In this document: piece after piece, positions 1 to 8,335 of the stretch
Layout: the number at the start of each line of letters is the position of its first letter
Position numbering within the stretch: position 1 is the first letter of the stretch
Assembly (NCBI GenBank): GCA_027493775.1
Contig: JAOSKE010000002.1
Location: 62,001-126,000, forward strand
Direction of reading: 5' to 3'
Origin: Kiritimatiellia bacterium
GTDB lineage: Bacteria; Verrucomicrobiota; Kiritimatiellia; CAIVKH01
DNA: 64,000 nt
Translations under genes and position numbers: made by a program
The notes under the pieces: generated by a model
The model's input: only the letters and a program-made list of their open reading frames with translations
The model's database searches: none
What the model was told of the DNA's origin: nothing

Positions 1-844
1 AGGCATTCGGAAGTCCCGCGTTCGGGTGCGCACTCGTATAGACATTTGCCTTTCGCGAAATTTCTTCAACGTAAGGGCGCAGTTCTTTCGCACCCAATGC
101 ACAGTTGAATCCAACGCTCAACGGCTGCACGTGCATCACGGAATACCAGAACGCCTCAGGGGTCTGGCCGGTCAGTGTGCGTCCACTCGCATCGGTAATC
201 GTCCCCGAAATCATAATCGGGAGTTCAATCTTCGAATCGTCGAAGTATTTCCGCGCGGCATAAATCGCGGCCTTGGCGTTCAACGTGTCGAAGATCGTCT
301 CGATTAACAGAAGGTCTGCGCCGCCGTCCACGAGACCGCGTATGGAATCGGTATAGGCCGCGACGAGGTCATCAAACGTGATGTTGCGGAAACCGGGGTT
401 GTTCACGTCCGGCGAAATGGAGGCCGTGCGGTTTGTTGGGCCGAGCGTACCGACGACGTAGCGTGGGCGACCCGGCTCCTTCGTCTCAAATTCGTCCGCG
501 ACAGAGCGCGCTAGTTTTGCGGCGGCGACGTTCAACTCGTAGGCGAGGTCGGCGAGCTTGTAGTCGGCCTGCGAAACAGACTGCGAGTTGAACGTGTTCG
601 TCTCCACCATGTCCGCGCCTGCGGCGTAGTATTTGCGGTGGATATCGGCGATTAATTCGGGTTGGGTCAGCACGAGAAGATCATTGTTTCCTTTTAGATC
701 GTGCTCGTGATCCTTGAAGCGCTCGCCGCGAAAATCCTCTTCGCTGAGCTTGACCTGCTGGATCATCGTCCCCATCGCCCCGTCTAAAATCAGGATTCGC
801 TCTTCGAGCAGACGATGCAGTTGTTCAATTCGCTTTGAAGTCAT
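1..844 (-). CDS. metH: Cobalamin-dependent methionine synthase, N-terminal part (runs off the window)
   Basis: The minus strand is open from an ATG at 844 to the window edge, giving about 281 residues of the homocysteine-binding barrel of B12-dependent methionine synthase. The protein opens with an [11 protein letters not shown] motif and later has the ETNTFNSQ and VGTLGPTN motifs typical of this domain. The first zinc-ligand cysteine region (VGFNCALGA) lies near the cut end. The family transfers a methyl group from methyl-tetrahydrofolate to homocysteine via cobalamin in the cytoplasm. The folate, cobalamin and reactivation domains would lie beyond the window. The gene is divergent from a ferredoxin-NADP reductase across about 50 bp; reductive reactivation of MetH needs a flavoprotein electron source, so a link is possible but only inferred. 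Confidence 0.95.
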   Translation of the reverse strand, partial: MTSKRIEQLHRLLEERILILDGAMGTMIQQVKLSEEDFRGERFKDHEHDLKGNNDLLVLTQPELIADIHRKYYAAGADMVETNTFNSQSVSQADYKLADLAYELNVAAAKLARSVADEFETKEPGRPRYVVGTLGPTNRTASISPDVNNPGFRNITFDDLVAAYTDSIRGLVDGGADLLLIETIFDTLNAKAAIYAARKYFDDSKIELPIMISGTITDASGRTLTGQTPEAFWYSVMHVQPLSVGFNCALGAKELRPYVEEISRKANVYTSAHPNAGLPNA

Positions 845-860
845 ATCCGGTGTATATTAC

Positions 861-874
861 TATATCTGGATATA
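861..874. promoter_or_regulatory. Perfect palindrome between metH and the ferredoxin-NADP reductase gene
   Basis: TATATCTGGATATA has perfect 6-bp arms (TATATC/GATATA) around a 2-nt centre, in the roughly 50-bp gap between two divergent starts. Position and symmetry suit an operator acting on one or both promoters. Methionine genes in many bacteria are controlled by repressors that bind AT-rich palindromes of this kind, but I cannot assign a regulator. Confidence 0.4.
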
Positions 875-895
875 CGAAAGAAATAAGTTTTACGC

Positions 896-2092
896 ATGTC
901 CAACACCCCAAAAACGCGCGTCGCGATTATCGGCGCAGGGCCCTCCGGCTTCTTCATGGCTGAGGAATTGCTGCGCCACGACAACTCGCTTGTTGTGGAT
1001 ATTTTCGAGCGTCTGCATAAACCCTACGGCCTTCTTCGGTACGGCGTCGCGCCCGACCATCCGCATACACGCCGAATCATTAAACTGATGGAACACACGG
1101 CCGCACGACCTGGCTTCAACCTGCGACTCGGCGTGGAAATTGGACGGGATGTGACGATTGATGAGCTTCGGGCGAATTACAGCGCCGTCTTTGTCGCGAC
1201 CGGGGCCGAAGTGGTGCGATCACTTGATATTCCGGGTGAAGACCTCCCCTGCGTGTATTCCGCGCGCGCTTTTGCCGCATGGGCAAACGGTCATCCCGAC
1301 CATCTGAATGATCAGGTTGACTTCGACACCGAGACCGCTGTGATCATCGGTAATGGAAACGTCTCGCTCGACATCGTTCGTATCTTGAGCCGCGATCCGG
1401 CAGCACTCGAAGAGTTTGAATTCTCGCCCGCAGCAAAAGAAACGCTCGCGCACAGTCGCGTGCGAAACATCCACGTCATCGGGCGACGGGGTCCGGCGCA
1501 GGCGGCATTTGAAGAAAAAGAACTCCTTGAACTCGGAGAACTGCCCAACGTCGAGTTCCGCGTGGATCCGATCGTGATGATGTTGAGCGAAACTGACGAA
1601 CGGGAACTTGCAGCGCCCGACGCGGACCGCGCACGCGGAATCGTTGAGACCCTGCGTACATTTGCGTCGCGGTCTAAAGGTGAGGCAGCGCGAACCGTCG
1701 TTTCTTTCGATTTTCTACGGCGGCCACTCGCGATCAAAGGCACAACACGTCCCGAGGAAATCACGCTGGAGCTTTGTCGGCTCGAAGGTGACGCCGGTGA
1801 GCAACGTGCGCTCCCGACCGGTGCACTCCAGCGTCTGCCTTGTGGCGTTGTATTCGTTTCCATCGGCCAGCGCGGCAAGCCCATCCCCGGCCTGCCGTTT
1901 GACGACGTGGAGGGGGTTATTCCGACCAAGGATCATCGTGTATTGATGGACGGCGTTCCCCTCCCCGATGTGTACGCCGTTGGCTGGCTAAAACGTGGCG
2001 CACACGGACTCATTGGAAATAATCGCAAGGACGCGATGATGACGGCGCAGGCGTACTTTGCGAATCGACAACAGAAGCATACAGTAAGTTAA
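896..2092 (+). CDS. Ferredoxin/adrenodoxin-NADP+ reductase (FprA-type flavoprotein)
   Basis: The 398-residue cytoplasmic protein belongs to the adrenodoxin-reductase/FprA family, which moves electrons between NADPH and ferredoxins through FAD. An FAD-binding GAGPSGF motif sits at residues 13-19. The family signature around YGLLRYGVAPDH follows at about 43-54. An NADP-binding GNGNVSLD motif is near residue 150, and the C-terminal GWLKRGAHGLIGNN segment contacts FAD in relatives. The length is slightly short of FprA (about 450). It is divergent from metH. A role in reducing ferredoxin or in reactivating methionine synthase is inferred from position only. Confidence 0.9.
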   Translation: MSNTPKTRVAIIGAGPSGFFMAEELLRHDNSLVVDIFERLHKPYGLLRYGVAPDHPHTRRIIKLMEHTAARPGFNLRLGVEIGRDVTIDELRANYSAVFVATGAEVVRSLDIPGEDLPCVYSARAFAAWANGHPDHLNDQVDFDTETAVIIGNGNVSLDIVRILSRDPAALEEFEFSPAAKETLAHSRVRNIHVIGRRGPAQAAFEEKELLELGELPNVEFRVDPIVMMLSETDERELAAPDADRARGIVETLRTFASRSKGEAARTVVSFDFLRRPLAIKGTTRPEEITLELCRLEGDAGEQRALPTGALQRLPCGVVFVSIGQRGKPIPGLPFDDVEGVIPTKDHRVLMDGVPLPDVYAVGWLKRGAHGLIGNNRKDAMMTAQAYFANRQQKHTVS

Positions 2093-2127
2093 CTCGTTCT
2101 TATCCAGTTATTTTAACCAGCCAGCTC

Positions 2128-2141
2128 TGTCTGATCAGACA
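2128..2141. promoter_or_regulatory. 14-bp perfect palindrome in the intergenic region
   Basis: TGTCTGATCAGACA is fully self-complementary and lies about 35 bp after the reductase stop and about 100 bp before the O-methyltransferase start. No T-run follows on either strand, so an operator is more likely than a terminator. No regulator can be named. Confidence 0.3.
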
Positions 2142-2240
2142 AATCTACTGAGGTTTTGCGCCCCGCACGGGGTTCACCGTCCCGCAATCATTTGGACGAG
2201 GGAAGGTGTGGGCGTATAGTGAGGCAACGGAGGTGTGTCT

Positions 2241-2915
2241 ATGTCGTTGTCTCAAGAAGAACGGGTGATGGGGTATGATGCGTACATCACTGAGTTGTGT
2301 GCGAAGGAAGATGAGGCGTTGCGAGGGGCACGGAAACGGGCGGAAAAGGCGGGGCTACCGGCGATTGCAGTGCCGGCCAGTGAAGGAAAGTTGCTTCACG
2401 TTCTCGTTCGCTCAATCAATGCAAAACGCATTCTGGAAATCGGAACGCTGGGTGGATACAGCGCGATTTGGATGGCACGGGCACTGCCTTCTGATGGGAA
2501 ACTGATCAGCCTCGAACTCGAACAGCGACACGCAGAGATCGCAACGGAAAACCTCAAACAGGCTGGCCTGTCAGATCGTGTGGAAATTCGCGTGGGCGCC
2601 GCGTTGGATTCCCTCGCAACTATGCGTACGGCAAACGAACCGTTGTTCGATGTGGTGTTCATTGATGCAGACAAGAGCGGTTATCTTGATTACCTCAAGG
2701 CAGCGTTGCCACTGCTCCGCGTCGGCGGGTTGATGCTGGCGGATAACACGCTATCGGATATTGTGCTCGACCGAACAAACCACGAGCGAACGAAACCGTA
2801 CTGCGCGGCGGCGGCAGCGCACCCAGCCCTACTCTCGGTGATTACGCCCGCTCTGCGCGACGATCACATTGATGGATTGATGATCTCGCTGAAGATCAGC
2901 GATGCGCAGGGGTGA
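2241..2915 (+). CDS. Class I SAM-dependent O-methyltransferase (caffeoyl-CoA OMT-like family)
   Basis: The 224-residue protein matches the small bacterial O-methyltransferases related to catechol and caffeoyl-CoA methyltransferases. The SAM site is ILEIGTLGGYSAIWMA at about 58-73. A metal-ligand acidic motif, FIDADKSGYLDYL, lies near residue 140, followed by LMLADNTL with the second ligand region. I chose ATG 2241 because GGAGG at 2229-2233 sits 7 nt upstream; an in-frame GTG at 2235 would overlap that site. The substrate is unknown. Family members methylate catechol-like hydroxyls in a metal-dependent way. Confidence 0.85.
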   Translation: MSLSQEERVMGYDAYITELCAKEDEALRGARKRAEKAGLPAIAVPASEGKLLHVLVRSINAKRILEIGTLGGYSAIWMARALPSDGKLISLELEQRHAEIATENLKQAGLSDRVEIRVGAALDSLATMRTANEPLFDVVFIDADKSGYLDYLKAALPLLRVGGLMLADNTLSDIVLDRTNHERTKPYCAAAAAHPALLSVITPALRDDHIDGLMISLKISDAQG

Positions 2916-2921
2916 GTGAAT

Positions 2922-4403
2922 CTACGTCGCCTCCGATTCTTCAAACGGATCGAGAAGCAGCGAACGAATTTCGGCTTCATCCTTCGCATGCGCGAGGACG
3001 GTGACTTGGTCCCAGCCCTGAAGTTCGGTTGAACCTTTGGGGACAAGCGGTTCTTTGCCGCGCGTGATCAACGTAATTACCGCGCCAGTGGGCAATCTCA
3101 AATCGGCAATTTTGGGCCCATGCGCTCCCTGTGGATCGGGCAGATCCACGACGAACAAATCCAAATCGCTTTCAGCCATAGTGATCAGCTCAAGGACATA
3201 AAGCGAGCGCGGGCGCGCGGGGGTGGAAAGGCCCAGCCATTTTGCAACAACGCCGAGTGTTGAGCCCTGCAGCAGGACAGATAGTAGCACGGCGAAGAAG
3301 ACGAGGTTGAAGATTTCCTGTCCACTCGGCAGGCCGGCCGCAGCAGGATAGGTCGCAAGAATGACCGGCACGGAGCCGCGCAAACCAGCCCAAGCAATGA
3401 GTGTTTTGTTTCGCCAGCCAAGGCGCATGCCGATGGTCCCGAGCAATACGGCGACGGGGCGTCCAATAAACGTAAGGACGACGAACAACACGATTCCCTG
3501 AACCCACAGGGTGGACCATTGATGCGGGAAGACGAGTAGGCCCATCAGGGCAAACATTCCGATATTCGCAATGGTGGACAGGCCGTTGAAAAAGTTGGCC
3601 ACACCCTGTTTGTGAACGAAAGGCGTATTGCCCATCACATGGCCCGCGATAAAGACGGCCAGCATTCCGCTCGCATGTGCGAGTTTTTCTGCGACGCCAT
3701 AAATCAGGAGCACGATGCCGAGGGAGAGTACGTAGTAGTGGCCGCGGTCCTGCGGGTGGAGTTTGTTGAAGACCTTCATCGCCGCTTGCGCCAACAGCCA
3801 TCCGATCACAGGACCGGCGGTAAATTTCCACACGAACAGCAGGGCGGCGGGGAATACTTCAACTTGTCCAGAGGCGAAGGCTTGAACAGAAATGACCGTA
3901 AGCAAAATTGCCATGGGGTCGTTCGCTGCGCTCTCAATTTCGATGGTGGAGGAAAGTTTTGTCGGCAGCGATTGGCGGCGCAGGATCGAGAATATCGCCG
4001 CAGCGTCGGTAGAAGAAATGATGACGGCAAGGAGCAGAGATTTTTCGAGTTCCCAGTGCAGCCCATTGTGGAGTACGAGGAACGTGGCAAGTGCGGTGAG
4101 CAATACGCCCCACGTTGCGAGTCCGCCTGCGGGCAGTGCAACGGAACGAAAATCGCGCCACCGCGTATTAAACCCGCCGGTGAATAGAATCAGGACGAGG
4201 GCAAAGTTTGCGATCTCATTGGTGAGTCGCATATTGGAAAAGTCCCACAGTCCAAGCACGTCGCTACCAAAAAGAATCCCCGCGCCGAGTGCGACGAGGA
4301 TGACGGGCACGCTCCAGCGATCCAGCCAGACGGCCGCAAGCACCACGGCGATCAGCAGCAAGGGAGCGACTAGGTACAGTGTATCCACATCAGTTCTGTA
4401 CAA
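2922..4403 (-). CDS. K+/H+ antiporter of the CPA1 family (CvrA/NhaP2-like)
   Basis: The 493-residue protein has about twelve hydrophobic segments over residues 1-400 and a soluble C-terminal part (about 405-490) resembling a TrkA_C ligand-binding domain. The transport core shows SSTDAAAIFSILR and ESAANDPMAILL near residues 130-170. The paired acidic residues there are the ion-binding site in CPA1 antiporters. CvrA/NhaP2 proteins exchange potassium for protons at the inner membrane and help control cell volume and pH. The gene ends 6 bp beyond the convergent O-methyltransferase stop. Confidence 0.88.
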   Translation of the reverse strand: MYRTDVDTLYLVAPLLLIAVVLAAVWLDRWSVPVILVALGAGILFGSDVLGLWDFSNMRLTNEIANFALVLILFTGGFNTRWRDFRSVALPAGGLATWGVLLTALATFLVLHNGLHWELEKSLLLAVIISSTDAAAIFSILRRQSLPTKLSSTIEIESAANDPMAILLTVISVQAFASGQVEVFPAALLFVWKFTAGPVIGWLLAQAAMKVFNKLHPQDRGHYYVLSLGIVLLIYGVAEKLAHASGMLAVFIAGHVMGNTPFVHKQGVANFFNGLSTIANIGMFALMGLLVFPHQWSTLWVQGIVLFVVLTFIGRPVAVLLGTIGMRLGWRNKTLIAWAGLRGSVPVILATYPAAAGLPSGQEIFNLVFFAVLLSVLLQGSTLGVVAKWLGLSTPARPRSLYVLELITMAESDLDLFVVDLPDPQGAHGPKIADLRLPTGAVITLITRGKEPLVPKGSTELQGWDQVTVLAHAKDEAEIRSLLLDPFEESEAT

Positions 4404-4505
4404 AGCTGTTTGGTTCTACTCAAGGAGATTCAGTTCGCACGGCGCAAATAGCGTCGCACTTTACGGCGCACATTTGCGCTGCGGAATGTCGCGGGTATTA
4501 AAAAG

Positions 4506-4550
4506 TCCAAGGGTTGGAAGTCGTTTTGATTCGGACTTCCAACCCTTGGA
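4506..4550 (-). terminator. Rho-independent terminator of the nor operon, made from a repeated hairpin
   Basis: A perfect 17-bp inverted repeat (4506-4522 and 4534-4550) encloses an 11-nt loop. Read on the minus strand it is followed at once by CTTTTTAATA, so it fits an intrinsic terminator 40 bp after norB. The arm core TTGGAAGTC recurs at 41.7 kb and 58.9 kb, so the hairpin is also a member of a dispersed repeat family. Confidence 0.75.
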
Positions 4551-4591
4551 AAGTTGTGCGCGCTTTGGGGCGCGAGGCTGAACTTCGCGTA

Positions 4592-6271
4592 CTAGGTCGC
4601 GCTTTGCCCTTCTGCCGCGAGGGACGGCGCGCCGCGCGCCTGCATCGCGTGGAGGAAGCGGCGGACGAAGAGCAGCGATACCAGCAGCAGTCCGCTGTAA
4701 CCGACAAAGCCCATGAGATACGGGATCGTGGCGTTGCCCTGCTGAACGGTCGAAAGATTGAACGAGAGCAAGTCGAAGGTGATAATCATTCCGAATATCC
4801 ACATCCAGAGCATCCAGATTCCGGTCTCCCATCCGCTCAAGGGACGGGCGCTTCCGACGGGCGCAAGGACGTGCTCGGCCATATCTTCTCCAGTGGCAAC
4901 GGCTTTGTCGCGCGCACCCAATGTCAACAGGTCATACACGAGGAGGCAGACACCGGCGAAGAAGACCATTCCGAAGATCAGTACCATACCCTTGGCGAAC
5001 ACGAGCGCGGGGGCGATGTCGCCGCCGAACCAGTCCAGTCCGAGGGTGCGATAGAGGAAGACCTGGATGGTGCCACCGATGGCGAAGCCGAAGCTGAGTC
5101 CGAGAATGCCGATGAAGACGAGCCAGAAGCTGAGCTTGCCAAGGCGCTGGTCAAAGTTTGTCGCGCGACGGATAATCGGCAGGATGTAATAGGCGGCGGA
5201 GAGGCCGAGCATTCCAAACGTGCCGAACAACGCGAGGTGGGCGTGACTCATGGTGACCCAGGTGCCGTGCGACCAAATGTTGGTGATGGCAAAGGTCATC
5301 GTGAAGCCGAGGATGCCCGCGCCGACGTGTTCCAAGACGACTGAACCGAGCAGAAATGCGAATGCAGGGAAGTTTTTGAGAGGCTTCGCATCCTGGTGCG
5401 CATCTAGGTAGATGTGCCAGAAGCAGAAGATCAGAGGCAGCGGTTCAAGGGCGCTGAAGAGCGAACCCCAGAATTGCCAGAACTCGGGTGTGCCGATCCA
5501 GAAGTAGTGGTGCGCGTTTCCGATAAGGCCGGAGAGCCACACGAGTACCACGCCCCAGAAGACGGCAAAGCCGACCGACTTCACATCGGCGTCGAACATC
5601 AATACAAGCAGGAAGCCGACTAGGGAGATATGAATGACTTCCCATACACCTTCAACCCAGTAGTGAACGACGTACCAGCGGAAGTATTCCTGAAGGTCCA
5701 AGCGCTCGGTGAAGAACATGCCGAACACCCAGACAGCGGTTAGCGCAACAACGCCGATCGCCAAGCCCCAGTGAATTTCATTCCATTCAGAGCGCTTCGG
5801 GAAGGTACGAAGGACGACGTAGCAAAGAATGGCAAAGCCGATCAGAATGATCACATCCGCTGCACGACCAGCTTCGATATATTCCAAGCCTTCCTGCAAC
5901 CACGGCTGACCTTTCCACCAACCAGCAATACCCTTCATCGCCAGCGCCTGTGTGCCGACGTTCCAAACGACTACGGCAAGCAGCGCGTAGAAGAGGAATT
6001 TGATCAATCCCGGCGCAGCCAGCTCGCGTTTGGACATAAGCGGGCCGATAAACAGGATCGTGCCGATGAAGCCGCAGAGAATCCACAACAGCCCGAGGTT
6101 GGTGTGTTCCGCGCGGACGACGTTGAAGTTCAGCGTTCCGGCGAGGATCGTGGGATCCACATGTTGCGCCGCAAGCAGCAAGCCGAAGAGGACTTGGAAG
6201 AAGAACAGGATCAGCATCACGACAAAGAACCGGAAGCTGAGCCGCTGGGTTTCGTATTTGATCTGTATCAT
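4592..6271 (-). CDS. norB: Nitric oxide reductase catalytic subunit, cNOR type
   Basis: The 559-residue protein has about fourteen transmembrane segments and belongs to the heme-copper oxidase superfamily. It reduces NO to N2O at a heme b3/non-heme iron centre in the cytoplasmic membrane. An axial heme His lies in RAEHTNLGLLW near residue 55. The HYWVEGVWE motif carries the His and Glu iron ligands expected for nitric oxide reductase. GNAHHYFWIG gives the two further His ligands, ALEPLPL the conserved Glu, and SHAHLALFG the heme-ligand histidines. Having VEGVWE here identifies a NorB rather than an oxygen reductase. It starts 3 bp after the NorC-like stop. Because no norQ/norD lies next to it, maturation factors must be elsewhere or unnecessary. 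Confidence 0.92.
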   Translation of the reverse strand: MIQIKYETQRLSFRFFVVMLILFFFQVLFGLLLAAQHVDPTILAGTLNFNVVRAEHTNLGLLWILCGFIGTILFIGPLMSKRELAAPGLIKFLFYALLAVVVWNVGTQALAMKGIAGWWKGQPWLQEGLEYIEAGRAADVIILIGFAILCYVVLRTFPKRSEWNEIHWGLAIGVVALTAVWVFGMFFTERLDLQEYFRWYVVHYWVEGVWEVIHISLVGFLLVLMFDADVKSVGFAVFWGVVLVWLSGLIGNAHHYFWIGTPEFWQFWGSLFSALEPLPLIFCFWHIYLDAHQDAKPLKNFPAFAFLLGSVVLEHVGAGILGFTMTFAITNIWSHGTWVTMSHAHLALFGTFGMLGLSAAYYILPIIRRATNFDQRLGKLSFWLVFIGILGLSFGFAIGGTIQVFLYRTLGLDWFGGDIAPALVFAKGMVLIFGMVFFAGVCLLVYDLLTLGARDKAVATGEDMAEHVLAPVGSARPLSGWETGIWMLWMWIFGMIITFDLLSFNLSTVQQGNATIPYLMGFVGYSGLLLVSLLFVRRFLHAMQARGAPSLAAEGQSAT

Positions 6272-6274
6272 AAA

Positions 6275-7288
6275 TCAGGCCCCCTTGAGGCTGCGGATGT
6301 AAGCGACAATTGCTGAGACCTGATCGTCGTTCAGGATGCCTTGCATTGGAGGCATGGTGCCCGGCGGGTAGCTATCAACAATCTGCGAGTTCGGGTCGAG
6401 AATGGACTGTTTGATATACGCATCGTCCACCGTGACGGTTGTGCCGTCGGTCAGCTTGACATCCGTGCCATATAGCCCACCCCACCCGGGGCCGACTGTG
6501 CGCTTGCTATCGAGCGCGTGACACGCTAGGCAGCCATAGGTCTGCGCCAACTGAGAGCCTTGCGCGATCAATTCCGAATCATCGGCAGCGGCAGGCGCAG
6601 CAGCAGATTCGGTGGCTCCAGCACTCGCGGCAGGGGTCGCAGCGGCGGCGGGCGCAACGGAGGCGGGAGCAACTTGTGCAGCGCCCGGCATCGGGGTCGC
6701 ATACGGCGTTGCCAGTCCATCAATTTTCGGCTCCGGCGGCCAGCCCTCGGTATTCATTTCCGAGGTGTACTTAAGGAATGCGACGAGCTTGCGAACGTTT
6801 TCCGCAGTGATCGGAAGGTTCGGCATCATCGTCGGATGTCCACCACGACGCGCGATGCGTTCGGCAGCGTCCGGATACTTCTTCTTGTAGGCGTCAATCG
6901 AAGCAACGCCCGCGTCTTCCGCGATGATTGCGTCGTTCAATTTGATCTGCACCGCGATTTCCGTCGGCCATGCGCCAGCGGAAGGCAGGAACGCCTCCAA
7001 CCAAGCCGGACCAACTTTGCCGTACAGCTTGGTCAGATCGGGGCCGAAGTATGCGCCGTTGCCGACGATCGTGTGGCAGCCCATGCAATTGAAGGACTGG
7101 AACACGCGCTTGCCCTCAACCGCGCTGTAATCCGCATAATAGACATTGCGCGGAATCGCCTGTTTACGCGAGCTGGTGAACGACCAGAAAGACAGGAGAA
7201 TGAAAATAATGGCGAGCAGGCCGAGCAGCGCGAGCGCCCGCGTGCGCTTGAAGCCTTCCCAACAAAGTTTTCCGGGCTGACAACTCAT
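6275..7288 (-). CDS. norC: NorC-like cytochrome c fused to a second, COX2-type cytochrome c domain
   Basis: The 337-residue protein has one membrane anchor at about residues 17-36 and then two periplasmic class I cytochrome c domains. The first has the heme site C68-M-G-C71-H72 with HPTMMPN near 151-157 as likely Met ligand, as in NorC. An Ala/Pro-rich linker spans about 198-236. The second heme site is C253-L-A-C256-H257, followed by a WGGLYG...DGTTVTVDDAYI...MPPM pattern, like the cytochrome domain of cytochrome c oxidase subunit II. Ordinary NorC is about 150 residues with one heme. The extra domain probably accepts electrons from the soluble pool and passes them to the NorC heme; that is inferred. 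Confidence 0.88.
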   Translation of the reverse strand: MSCQPGKLCWEGFKRTRALALLGLLAIIFILLSFWSFTSSRKQAIPRNVYYADYSAVEGKRVFQSFNCMGCHTIVGNGAYFGPDLTKLYGKVGPAWLEAFLPSAGAWPTEIAVQIKLNDAIIAEDAGVASIDAYKKKYPDAAERIARRGGHPTMMPNLPITAENVRKLVAFLKYTSEMNTEGWPPEPKIDGLATPYATPMPGAAQVAPASVAPAAAATPAASAGATESAAAPAAADDSELIAQGSQLAQTYGCLACHALDSKRTVGPGWGGLYGTDVKLTDGTTVTVDDAYIKQSILDPNSQIVDSYPPGTMPPMQGILNDDQVSAIVAYIRSLKGA

Positions 7289-7548
7289 GGCGCACCCTTC
7301 TCTTTCCCGGCATCGCCCGAGGCGGCGTTGCCTTTGCGCGCAAGCTCATCGTGCTGAAAGAGAACGGCGAGACTCTCGAGGAAAAAGTAGAAAACCGCGA
7401 CCGCGAGAATAAAGCCCGCGATAAAGTAGATTTTCCACATTCCGGGCGACTCCGCCCAGTACTCGTAGTTCCGCGCATACGGCCACGACAGCGCCACACT
7501 AAGCACCGCCGCAGGTATCGCGATAAAAAACCGAATTAATTGTTTCAC
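7285..7548 (-). CDS. Small two-helix membrane protein, first gene of the nor operon
   Basis: The 87-residue protein has two hydrophobic segments (about 3-23 and 39-61) and a short charged C-terminus. The start chosen is GTG at 7548 because GAGGAG lies 6-7 nt upstream; a longer in-frame extension has no ribosome site and no family support. Its stop overlaps the norC ATG by 4 bp, implying translational coupling. I do not recognise the family. Its place suggests an accessory or assembly subunit of the nitric oxide reductase, which is inference only. Confidence 0.7.
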   Translation of the reverse strand: MKQLIRFFIAIPAAVLSVALSWPYARNYEYWAESPGMWKIYFIAGFILAVAVFYFFLESLAVLFQHDELARKGNAASGDAGKEKGAP

Positions 7549-7663
7549 AGGCAACTCCTCTTCGGCCTCCGATGTCCAGCGCCTACCGAACGGTCCCACG
7601 CGACATCCCGAGCTGCGCGCCTCACGCACCGGGTCGGCTTCATATCTGTGACGCTAATCCCCC

Positions 7664-7683
7664 GTATTAAGCATTGTCAATAC
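7664..7683 (-). promoter_or_regulatory. Inverted repeat overlapping a consensus -35 box of the nor operon
   Basis: On the minus strand GTATTGACAATGCTTAATAC has perfect GTATT/AATAC ends and contains a consensus TTGACA. About 17 nt further lies a weak -10-like region, TTAGCG. The site is between the nor operon and the divergent NsrR-like gene. A repressor bound here would block polymerase, matching how NsrR controls NO-detoxification genes, though the sequence is not the textbook NsrR consensus. Confidence 0.5.
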
Positions 7684-7771
7684 CTAATTAGAAAATCGCG
7701 CGACACGCTCGGCAGAAATAGACGCACTCGACGCTTGACTCGCGCCCCCCACAGATAATAGAGCGGTGCGT

Positions 7772-8158
7772 ATGCAACTGGCCTCCTTCACAGACTACGG
7801 ACTGCGGATTCTGATCAAGCTTTCGGAAACGCCGGACAAGCCGCAAACCACGGCCGCGCTTGCGAAGGCCCTGGACGTTTCTTATCACCACCTCGCCAAA
7901 GTTGTTCTCGATCTTGCCCGCGCTGGCTACATCACCACGCGGCGTGGCGCAACGGGTGGCATTCAGCTCGCCCGCCCTGCGGACAAGATAAAAGTCGGCG
8001 AGGTCGTGCGCCTGCTCGAACAGCGTTTCCCAGTCGTGGAGTGTTTCCGCACTGACGGCGGAAAATGCACCCTCTCGCGCTCCTGCCACATCCGACGCAG
8101 CCTCGCCGCCGCGCGCGAAGCGTTCATCCGCGAACTAAACAAAACGACCATCGTCTGA
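7772..8158 (+). CDS. nsrR: Rrf2-family [Fe-S] regulator, NsrR-like nitric oxide sensor
   Basis: The 128-residue winged-helix protein starts with MQLASFTDYGLRILI, typical of NsrR. It has the TTRRGATGGIQLARP wing at about 56-70 and three cysteines at C91, C99 and C105, the spacing of the NsrR iron-sulfur cluster. NsrR represses NO-detoxification genes until NO destroys its cluster. The gene is divergent from the nitric oxide reductase operon, which strongly supports that role. TTGACT (7735-7740) and GATAAT (7754-7759) lie just upstream but closer together than ideal. An alternative GTG start lies two codons upstream. Confidence 0.87.
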   Translation: MQLASFTDYGLRILIKLSETPDKPQTTAALAKALDVSYHHLAKVVLDLARAGYITTRRGATGGIQLARPADKIKVGEVVRLLEQRFPVVECFRTDGGKCTLSRSCHIRRSLAAAREAFIRELNKTTIV

Positions 8159-8335
8159 CCCGGAACCCGGCAGGGCGGCGGCTCCTGCCAAAGCCGGGGA
8201 CGTATCCGCGCGGCAAGACGCATCGTCAAAACGCTGGTACCCGCGTCCCGTTCCTTTTAAAGCAAGATACAGAATTGTTCGCTGCCAATCTTCTGCTACA
8301 CTCACGCCGAATCACGGCAGGAGAGGACAGCAAGA

